The notes under the pieces: model-generated
The model's input: the letters and a program-made list of their open reading frames with translations, nothing else
Database searches by the model: none
Told to the model about the DNA's origin: nothing
Shown here: positions 23,501 to 35,500 of the stretch, piece after piece
Numbering within the stretch: the first letter of the stretch is position 1
Layout: every line of letters starts with the position of its first letter
Made by a program: the position numbers and the translations under genes
Assembly (NCBI GenBank): GCA_916613615.1
Contig: OU744720.1
Span: 69,332,471 to 69,396,470 of the forward strand
Direction: 5' to 3'
Length of the DNA: 64,000 nucleotides
From: Steromphala cineraria
Taxonomy: Eukaryota; Mollusca; Gastropoda; Trochida; Trochidae

Positions 23501-26500
23501 AGATTGGAATCAAGAAAGTTCCGTAATTTGAACTTCGCCATTATTATTTCAGTTTAACTGTGACCATTGCTAATGTTTTCTTCTTTGGTTAAATTTCAAT
23601 TAAATGATAAAATTTGCGCCGCAGTATATGTCATATCAGATGATATACCATCATGTTTCTACTGTCGGAATTAGATTGTAAGAGAATAGGTATTTGATAA
23701 GTAGAAATGTTATATAAATAACTATTTTGGCACTGTATTACTATATATTACATTTGGATTATTGACAATTGTTTGTCGGGTATGTTTGAAAACAGCTCAT
23801 AAAGTAATGAAATGTGCTGTCAATAATATCAATTCAGAATAATAAAAGCATTATTTACTGGTTTGAGATGACAACCAGGATTTAGCGATAGATTCTTGTC
23901 ACTGCAAACATGAATGAATTCAATAATACTAAATGTGAGATTAATTACTTTTTTGCCACTGTATTACTATGTACTACAATTCCACAATTGGCAATTGTCA
24001 GCTTGACAACATAAAGTATTGAAATGTGTTGCATATATTATAAATTCTGAACAATAAAAACATGATTTACTGTTTTGAGAGATCTTAATTTTAACTTCAA
24101 ACGTTTTGGATGACGATCGGGGGTTACCGAAAGACTTTTGTCACTGCAAACATGAATGAATTCAAGAATACTTACTTTCATTCGAAATTTTCCATATAAC
24201 AATTTCTCAATATTCTTGAGTATCAAATTACTTACTGACTAAGAAACTCTCATGCAATGAAGTTGACACTTTTCTTCAGTTTGACCATAAGCGTCACCTG
24301 TTTGGTTTTGGATCCTTAGTCAATGAGGACTGGATGACTAATAATGATTACAAAGAATACCAGAATCTTGTCTACAGCATGTTCAACTGGGTTACTGCAG
24401 GTTCTTTCAAGTGGAAATACAACAGAGGAACAAAGGTGATTAATTGATGTCTTTTTAAAAAGGAAGTAGCAGGTTTTTATAAAGATAAAAAATGGGGTCT
24501 TGCCAAAACGAAAATATATTTTTACCTATTACAAATATTTTCTTCAAAAGTGTTAACTCTAAAACTAATGTCACATATTTTACGCAAGTCGAATCAGTTT
24601 CCCTGTTTCAGATGATTTAAAGGTGTTAATATAAACATGGCTGAGAGCAGTTTTCGCTTGATACTTGATAATGTGGCATAAGGCTACGTATTCTCAGGTT
24701 TGGTTATGGGGTAATTTGACTTCTGCATATAATACATAAACCCTATTAATTGGGGGAAAATTGAAAATATAAACTAACAAAAACGTGCTCCTGGCCTCTT
24801 AATTTAAAAAAAAATTGTTTTTCAAATACACCTTTTGAACAAACATGTTTCTTATCTAATTATTTTAAAATGTTATCACTCAACGCATCGAAACATTTAT
24901 TAGCTCTTACGTTAAAAACAAGCCAGCGGATTAACATGTTGAGTCTGTTACAACTCTCGTTGAAGAGAATGGCTGACAGCATCATGGACCAAAGGACGAA
25001 AAGTTCGTAAACCAAAAAGATAACATTGTTGAAAGATTTCATAATTGATACTTCGAATGTATTTTACAATGCTTATACATACAGTTACTGTTATGTTATT
25101 TTACAGGATCATCCTGACTATAAGTTTGCAACCGATGCTGTGAAGGTTCTTAAAGGGAATGGGTATCAAATTAAATTTTATCTTTCAAATTATACAGTTA
25201 CATCACCTACTCTACATTGTATATATCTCCGAATGAAATGACTAACGATTTTACTTTTAAACTGTTATGTTAATGAGAGAAATTATTGATTATCATGCTA
25301 GTTCATTCATTACTTTAAGGCGTTTAAAACTTGACTAACAAGGCAAGATCACGGACCATGTGTGGTTTGATTTATTTGATAATTCAGTGTAGTTCAAGGT
25401 AAACAAAACAAAATAAATGGACAGAGTTTTTATTTCAATTCAAGAACTTTTTAAAACTTTATCAAACGAGTAAATTGTTTGCTTTTGACAAATAGACACG
25501 TCCCTATATAATTGAGTTTGAGAAACAATGTGACACGTAAACTTCACAAACACGATTTCTGATATATCCACTCCTACAGTATGAAGGTCCGAGGCCACAA
25601 TATGTTCTGGGGGGTGCCGGGTAATTCCCCTGGGTGGGTGGAGGCGCTGGAGGGGGACGCGCTCAAGGCCGCCATCACAGACAGGGTCAAGTACATGACC
25701 GGCATTACTAAAGGAACGTAAGTATGATAACAATCCCGAAGAATCGTTCTTTATACAATCATCTCAGAAAGAGTCAAATATATTGCCGGAATTATTATGG
25801 GATGTAGTTAAAATGGGCAGCGTCATTTAAGTAAATGTCATGAAGGAAATGATAAACATGAATATTACTGTTAGTTACTACAAAACAATATTAAAGGAAC
25901 AGTTCTAATGTGTCATGTTCTGTTAGCTATGAGAATCAATTCCTTGAATATGACAGTTATCTTATCGTATTGGCCCAGTAAACAAGGACGTGAACCTGAC
26001 TGTTCCTTATTAATCTTAATCCTCGACTCGTGACCTTACTGTACTAGAAAAAAGTAAGACCATAAAATGAAAAGTCATCATGATCAATAATTCTATAGAA
26101 CAGGTGCAGTAAAATTATTTATTTGTGAAATATTTAAAAAAACAAGATATTTCGCATTTGAAAAATATCATTAATAATCTATTTAAAGTTTTGGTAATGA
26201 GAGGAAAAACCATTTTGATAGTGAACAAATGTTGCACTATTTCGATAATGTACAAGAATCTGTACTATTGAAGATAGCGAGATCGGAATGTATCAACGTT
26301 ATATTAGTTCACTGCTAAAACGGGATTTATCATTAATACACTTATATATTCAGCGTCGGAGTTGTGGCAATCAACATCTATTAGAGGGGTTATGAATATA
26401 ACAACATGTCAGTTTTAAGGATGGCGAAACGGGCGAGTTTGATAGCTGGCAGTGTTGCCTGAGGCTTCGGGTGTGGATTCGAATCCCGCATGGGACTCGG

Positions 26501-29500
26501 CCTCAAAAAGTACAAGAATGTGTACTATTAAAGAATTGTGACCCCCAAAATGACATTGTTACATTTTTGGATAGGAAACGGGGCAAAGGCATATGTTACT
26601 TCTCGATACACTCGTAAATGTTTAAGTATCATGACATAATTCTGATGTCATTCGAAGGTATATTTTCTATATCAATGCTTCACATTGATAAATGGTAAAT
26701 AAACCGAAAACGTTGAATTTGGATAAAGATAGAAATTTCATCTCATTCATAAATAATTTTTACCCCATTCTTATGTTTATTTTAAGTTCTCAAGTAAGCA
26801 TCTGTATGTTCTTTTATCATCATTTAATCAACGCCCAGTTTAGGTACCGTCTCTACTTTACTACAGTAAAACACGGATATAACGAACTCCAAGGGACCAA
26901 AGAATTTAGATTTCTATATCCGCTGTTCGCTATACGCATACAGTTTTAATGACATGATATAGAGACGGGACTTGTAAATGTGTTCACTATATCTGATTGT
27001 TCGCTATACCCGTGTTCTATTGTATAACCTTCCTCATTGTTAATCTGTCTCATGATAATGTACACTTAATAACTGGTTCATACACCCTTCATCCATCACT
27101 ATCACTATACTTTTTAGCTCATCTGGCCTGTAAGGCCCGATGGGCTTATGGCATGACATGGTGACGGCGTCCGGCCGTCGTAAACTTTGTGGAATTTCGA
27201 CTTCTTCTACGGAACCATAAGACCTAGATAGCCTAGATTATAAATTGTAGCTTTGGTGGCCCCATGACCCCTTATAAGGGCCACAGGGGCCACGCCCTAA
27301 ACCTATTTTCATCTTCTTTTCCAGAAGCATAGGCCTAGAAAGCTGAAACTTTGTGTACAGACTCCTTGGCTTGTGAGGATTATAAATTGTATCTTTGGTG
27401 GCCCTGTGACCCCTAGTAAGGGCCACAGGGGTCACGCCCTAAAAACCTATTTTCATCTTCTTCTCCAGGGGCAAAAGGATCAGAAAGCTAAAACTTTGTG
27501 TACAGACTCCTTGACTAGTGAGGATTAAGAGTTGTAGCTTTGTGACCCTAATAAAGGCAACAGGAAAGTCCTTAAAATCTATTTTCATCTACTTCTCCTG
27601 AAGTATAAGGCCTATAAAAATGAAACTGGTCGCCTATTAACTTAATGTTATGATTGGTGACCCTGTGGCTACTACAAAGGGGGAATCACATTGGCCACAC
27701 TCTACAGCATAATTGATAATGAAGCCTCATGAGCTACAGAGCCAATGTAATATTCCGCAACGTAATCTGTCATTTAGTTTGGACCACTGGGACGTCAACA
27801 ACGAGCTTCTTCACGGTCAACTTTACGAGGAGAAGACACTGGACGCACACTACTCTGAGAAGATCTATGACATGGTGAAGAAAGCTGACCCTGTCCCCAA
27901 CCTCTTCCTCAATGACTATGACGTAGTGGCGGTTGGAGCTGTCACTGATGTACGTTGCACATTGTTTATTACCAATTTGTCGTGAAATGGTGAATGTCAA
28001 ATTTAGAAATGTGAAATGTTGTTAACATGAAATAAGCACGAATTTTTTGAATGGGTCAACAATCCTTGAAAATTCCACATAAATATCATATGATTTCATA
28101 AAAGAAAACTAAATAAAAGTTCCTATACAATACATATATCTGCACTCGAATACTTATCTTAAAGATTTAGTGTAAGACAACAAAATAGCAAATATTTTAA
28201 AGTCCTGTGTTAACTATGTTATTATGTGCGTCCAATCGCTATAAACCTTCCATATCGTCACATTTTCAAATATATTTTTCAGGCTTACGTTAATCAGGCT
28301 ATCGAGTTTAAGAAAGCCAATGTTGGGCTGTATGGTCTAGGTCTTCAGAGTCACTTCCGGGACTTCACACCACCAGATCCCACTCTGCTGAAGGTAGTAT
28401 CGTAGAAGATTTTGTAATTAGTAGGCTGTAATTGTATAAACTATTGTAACATCCAATAATTTGAAATTGTTGTCTGAAACATTGAATAATAACAGTAAAT
28501 GAAAAAAAAATTACCACTCATCGAAAGGGCCATATTTTGAAAAAGAGCTCATTAGATTGTCCTTAAGGTACCAATGGTGCTGTGTTAAAGAATAAGAATA
28601 TGTGTTAAAGTAAACCTTAGCAGTGGTAACATCCTCGTCACTTAAGGATTAGCACAAGGATATATATGCAGGTAAATGGCCGAAAGTAAGATATGAAGTG
28701 GAAGATGAGACATCTAACTTTAATGAGGCATGTCACTTGGTTTTTTTCAATAGTCTAGAAGGTTTCTTCTTAAAATCGTTCGATTGATCCCCTCTCTGCC
28801 TTATCGTTTGTTGAATTATGCAAGGTATTTCAGTCATAACTTCAAATTGAAATGGTATGAAATGTGAATGGTATTATGGAAACACTTGCGAATTATTGTT
28901 TTCTATCATCTGAAAGAATGTTGTTTCTTTCAACAACAGTTGCGACTGGACAAATTGGCAACAGCAGGACTCCCACTGTGGATAACAGAGATGGACCTTG
29001 TTGAACACGACGAGAACCTGAGGGCTGACCAGTACGAAACAGCCTACAGGATGTACTTCAGTCACCCGGCTGTTGAGGGGGTCATCCTGTGGGGCTTCTG
29101 GGACCATCAGATGAAGAGTCCATATGCTGCTCTAATCAATGGATTCAACTTCTATGTAGGTGTTTCATATGATTATGAGATCCGTTATAAGTGATGTTAA
29201 GGTTGAAATTGTTAGATGACGTAATTGAAATTAAATGCCTTTGGGCCCTATGCGGTTTTAATGGATATAATGATACTTCAGTGCATTTTGTATATGGATA
29301 TAAGTTCAGAGTGAAGTAAAGACTCAAATGATGTATTTGATAATACATAAAAGTTCTGTCGATTTTTAGTAAGACCTTCTTGGATCAACTTTCAAATAAA
29401 GTTGATAAGAGTTCCTGTATGATAGGCTTAAATCCGAAGTCGTTTGATGATATTTATCCAAAAACACGTAGGCCTATAGACTGGATGTTAATTTGTGGTT

Positions 29501-32500
29501 ATTTCAACAGAAACTAAGTAACTATGAAATAACGATTTATACAATATAATCAAATTAGGATGCAATTATTCAAAGTGCTAATAACTTTGATGTTTGTGCT
29601 GTTTAATGGTTGAAGCATTTTACCATCATTAATGTTTTAAATGCTGATGTAGATAAATGCAGCTGGAAAACGCTACATGGATCTGGTGCACAAGGAATGG
29701 TCAACACACGAGAGCCACAAACTATCTGACGGATCGTCCTTTACAGTGAATGGTTTCCATGGAGATTATGATGTCGTCGTCTACAAAAATGGCGTACCCA
29801 TCATGTATCAAGAATTTCATCTTGGCAAAGCGGACACAAACCTGACACTTCATATCAGTGGAAATGCTAGTAGGTCTTTACAAGAATTGTTTACTGCTAT
29901 GACCAAATAATGAGCTAGAAATTATGCGCAACTAAAACGAATCTGAATGAAAATGCCTTTAATGGATTCAAATACCATATCTTGTTGTTTACTTTACATC
30001 TATTGATGCCATAATAGTCCTACAAGTTAGCAAGGATATCGGTATTTTTTAATTACTCGTACGTAGAGTTAGGATGTTGTATATTTCTTTTATTTTTCTA
30101 TGTGTTAAATACTGTAAGTGAAAAGGGAAAATACAGCAAATACAAGTAGCTTAGCTTTGCTTTTTTGCAAATATTTTTTTTTCGAAATGTGTTCTTAAAC
30201 ATTATTGTTTGACACTCACGTAAATTAAATTCATACTACATATGTGCATTTAAATGTTCAAGACACTGTGAGCCTCCCAACGACAATCGACCCCTTCGTG
30301 CACATAACGAGGCCTGTGCACATCACGCACACTGGACAACATGTGGTGGGCCACGCCCAGGCTAAACACGGGGCTGACTTCTCCTGTGTGACTCGAGAGT
30401 CTGCTCTTTCTACAGCGGGAGATGATAAACAAGTATCAGTCTCCTGTCAAACTGATGAGGTCATTACTGGCTGTACCAGTGCTCATATGGTACGTATCAC
30501 GTGGCAATGATCTACAATAGTTGTGCCAATCAGGGTGAATATTTATTAAATGATAAAATTTAATTATGTGTTATATTCAGTCAGAATATTAACGTAATGC
30601 ATCATTTGAATCAGTCGCCCTGGGTGAATGAATAAGTTATTGTTTTAACCCGCTTGGGCAATATTTCGGCCATTAGCGGCGTTAGTCGTCATGATACTTT
30701 ATACCAATCAATGGTTGTTCCTTTATACTGAGAAATCTAATAATTGCTTTTGTAAGAATATTTCAAATATACTCTTATATTTAAATTTATTCTTACGTCT
30801 TATCGTCTCAATATTAGTCATCATGACACTAATTTAATCTTCCTGTACCTGCTCCTCTAACCATCTCACTCTCACATACTATCATGCTTTTATAAACGCT
30901 CATAAATCCTTCTAATTGTAATATCCGTAAACGGAAAACGCTTCAAGCTTCTGAAATCTGTTACATGACACGCAACAAAACATTGTAAAATTTGCGATAA
31001 TGTTATATTTACGAATGCTTCAATTTGATAATGTGACAATGGCGTTGATGATTTATTATTGAAAATTCTGGGAGAATATTCCAAATCTTCTCTTGTCGAA
31101 GGTATGTATATATTCATTGCAGAATAACGAAATCTATCGCGATGGAGACAAGATAGGGTATGACAATGGGAAGCTTGCCTGTATAGCAGTCAACGGCTGG
31201 AGATCAACAGAAGGTAAGTGTGATACAATTGACTTTTTTGGCGGTTTTAACGTTATTTTAATATATTAAACCAATTCGAGCTACAATGTACTTCCTTACT
31301 AGGTTTATCATCATTAAACCATATGATAGCAAAATTACAAGTTTCAGAATAAGTTACTATAAAACCATCAAAACTGCTCTTAAAACCTAAAAGTACCTTT
31401 AAAGAGATTAAGTAGCAGTACCTTTTTCACAATTATGTCATAACACTCGTTATTAATATCAACCTTCTATAGGGACCTCAACTGCATCAATTTCAGTTCA
31501 GATATGTTCTTAATTTATTAAAGGTGTAAAAGCTATCGCCCGTTGTTGCAAAGCCAAGAATATGCAGTGCACGTACAGATCTTCTGGTCCTGCCGAGAAG
31601 ACAGTGGGAGCCATGGTTGAAACATTGTGTCAGGGTCGTGAGCTTGCTACTGGTGAGATGTCCTATCACATTTTCCGTTATCCATTAAAGATTCACGTTT
31701 ATTTGCTCAACAATTTTTACACGATTAATCATTCTCTCCCTACAGAGGCAGGTCAAGTTATGACATGTTGATACAGCATCTTTTCTAATACGCCGACTTT
31801 AGAATGGGAGATGCCTGATTGGAGGCAATCAAAGTTAGTTGTGCAATCAGCGACGAGGATATCTTTTGTTTTCATATAACTTATCTCTCACCGGGTGACA
31901 GTGGCGCAGCCACGAGTGCAAATGTACGCTTTATCCCGTCACAAGATGAGATATAAGTGATATCACAAAAGATATTCTCTTTTTTATTATATGCCTCTGT
32001 GGTCGAAAATGAGGGACTTTATGTCCAAAAGGTCTTGTCTCTAGAGTTTTCCGGTGACGTCATACCATTGTTGATCGTAACGTAGCGACAACGATGGCGT
32101 CGCATTGATCGTAGAAGTGACGTCAAACCTTTGTACACATGACGCCATCCCTTTTGTGATATTTTCACTGACTTGAAAAATTGATATCACACTCAGTGGC
32201 GAGAACACTTTTCTAAAACTGAGAAAACTCATCCTCTCACCGCTTAGCATTATATAAACCTTTTTGCCAAAAGTTTTATCTTTTCAGGGTCAACAGTTTT
32301 CATCTGATTCTTTTACCGAAGTGTATAAGTATCAGGGGAAAACTGCCTGCAGTCATTTGTTTATATTAACACATTTTAATCATATGAGATAGTGAATATA
32401 GTTTTGTCGTTTCACCGAACATGGAATGTTCATTTTCTGGTCACTTGCGAGATTAAAACTCACATTGCAAGAGTAAAGCAACATCATATTCACTTACCGT

Positions 32501-35500
32501 ATCAACAGTAAACAAAATGGCCAATTATAGATCTTATAAACTTGTAAGTAAATCGAATAATCCTGCGCCGATTATAAGCAAACTTAGACTGTGTGCATGG
32601 AATTAAATAATTCAATTGTAGGATGTACCGCTTATAACTGGAACTCGCAGATGGAGGGAGCGTATCCGTCGGCAAACCACAAAGGTTGCATCGCACAGAA
32701 CGAGGGCACGACTGTAGGTCAGTAAAATTCATCATTAATGCTAAGTGGCTTAACAAAATTATTTTGCAAACTTGTAATTTGATGGACGTTAAGTGAAATG
32801 TTTTACAGTCATAAATCCATAATTTGGTTAGCAGAAAACGGTCAATCATATTCCTCTGATTATTGTTTAATACTAAAACACACTTACAAAGTATTTATTA
32901 AACAGGGGTCCTAATGCAAAAGGCATGTTTTATTGTCTTATTAAATCCTCATTTCAAACCATATACATAAAGAATTAACTTATGAACACCGAAACCATCT
33001 TCTGTTTAGCAATTGTAGCATATTATATCTAAGTGGTTTCTAGATTAGTCTAATTATATCCATTGTCATTTAATATTTAAAAGACAAGCACAGTTAGCCG
33101 GCTTTGGATTGACAGAAGTATCATTTTACCCATGATAAATATATTTTAATCAATACATTCTATCAAAATATAGTTTTAATTCATTTTAATTCATATAAAT
33201 GATTTTTTATTTGACCGGTCTTTCGGATCACTGAAATGGTTTTTATTCCTTGACCTGCTTAATTTTGGATATACTTGTAATGGAACTTGAACTTGTTTCC
33301 GTACAACTGATGAGTAAGTCAAAACTCCTGGATACAAAGCACTTTGTAGTACTATATATACTTAATACAAAGTATATGTTTAACGTAGCATGGTGATAAT
33401 TCAAACAGTCTCGTTAGAAAACCACTTGTGATGAAATAACTCTCTTCCTCACTCTATGAGATAAACATGGTTTTTATCAGAAAACAAACAGAAAATAAAA
33501 ATGTTGTCGTTTCAGCACAAATAACATTGGGACGGTTTTGGAGAATTATTCATGTCCCCGGTATACTATATTTACGACAGTTATGCCTGATCAGTATATC
33601 CTTTGCTTTTGTTTGAAAAAAACAAATATTGAGACGCTCGTGTCGTAAACATATTATTTCATGAACTGTCAGATTACAAGATTATATATTTTGTCGTTTT
33701 TGAGGACATTAAATACAGTAATGATTATATAGGAGACTAAAGTAAGTCTAGACCCTCCAGTTTTATTGTTACTCACGTACAGGGTACCAAACAGTCCATA
33801 TTAACACCATGTGCGATATGGGTCGTGTACAGAGAGTTTTGACGTAATTATTGCTATGTTGTGAATGTTTAATGATTTGATTGTGTTATTTGATTATAAT
33901 GTTTATTGTTTTAATGTATAGATTATCATTATAGTCTGAAAATTCTTAATTGTTCGGACTACTAATGAAACAACCCACACAACACCCCAAAAACATACAA
34001 TATTCATGAACACAAACACACTATTTACACTACATACTTTCAGGTGTGTCGTCATATGCTGCGTGTTGTGCTGCTCCCCAGCTAGTGTGTAAAACAAACC
34101 TCGCTAAACCAAGCGGGCTACTAAAGGGAGCTAAATCTACAGCAACGTGCGAGTCTGGCTACGTCATGACGGGATGCAGCGTCAAGGCGGACTATGGACA
34201 TTCTGCAGGCGCTTACATAGAAGGTTTGAACTGCTTTGTTACTGTCATGTTAATAAAATATAATAGAAAATCAAGTGACACAGAAATCTATCAAAGATTT
34301 GAAAACCTGTTGAAAATCTATAAATATTTGTGGCAAGAACAACAATATGTCCATGATTGCAACTTCTTTATTGTGAAAATCACTACGTTTTGTTGCGTAA
34401 ATCTTCATCAAGGTTGATTTTTTGGGAATATGTAACGGTCCTAAGCAGGGTTGAAATCCCTTGCTCCCTCGAACGTGGGCGGTCCCTTGACTGCCCGGTT
34501 TGCTGAAATCAATTTAATAATTTGCTGATTGATGCTTAACTGCAGTTGAGATCTCTCCCAATTTCTGTCAACCTGATGACACTGCCGTGGCCTTTGTACG
34601 AAAGTCTTTGTATTTCTTTTGTATTCCGTTCGATCCTACCTGTCGTACTTCATCTTATTACGCCTAACGAGTAAGATAAATCCCAAAGTTTCTCTTTTTG
34701 TTTTGATACATCTGCACAAAATGTACGAAACATTTCCAAAGAAACCCTTCAGAATATGTTTTATTAATGGGGTCCAGATATTGAAAAAAACAGCTCCAGT
34801 TAAGCCCTTTCAAAAGTGATAAATCTTTTGCTGATGAGTTTAGTATGATATAAAACAAAAAATTGGTAAAAACCAATCAGTGAAATAGATGCAATAAATA
34901 GAGGATACTAAACGACCTTCCATTTAATACTATTTTTATTAAACGAGTTAATGATTTTGTATAAAACGAGCGAAAGCGAGTATAGTATTAAATGGAAGGA
35001 AGTTTAGTATTCTGTTTATTACTTGCCCTAAAAATCATGCAAACTTGCCGAAAATGTGCTGAAACTAACAGTTCCGCGACTAGGCACCCATTGTGACGAA
35101 GCGCTTACATTGTGACGTCACAACAGCTCACTTCTGTGACGTCATACTTGCATTGTGATATTACACTAGTTTAATATTTCTGTATAAATATTACACTGCG
35201 GTATCTTACACGGGCGTGTAATAACGAAAAATACTTAATTGCACATATACAAAACAATGAGTTTATGATAACTTTGACAAAATGGGTAACCCTGCAATAC
35301 TTATCTGGTTGATTTAATTAAGAATTGACTTCAAAATTTATTAAGTTCATGGAGGTATAAACTTAAAAACCGCTGTGCAAACTGTGTAAATCCGCGTAGC
35401 GGATTTACGCGAAGTTTGCACAGCGGTTTTTAAGTTTATACCTCCATGAACTTAATAAATTTTGAAGTCAATTCTTATAAATAAATATACAAAAATTCGA

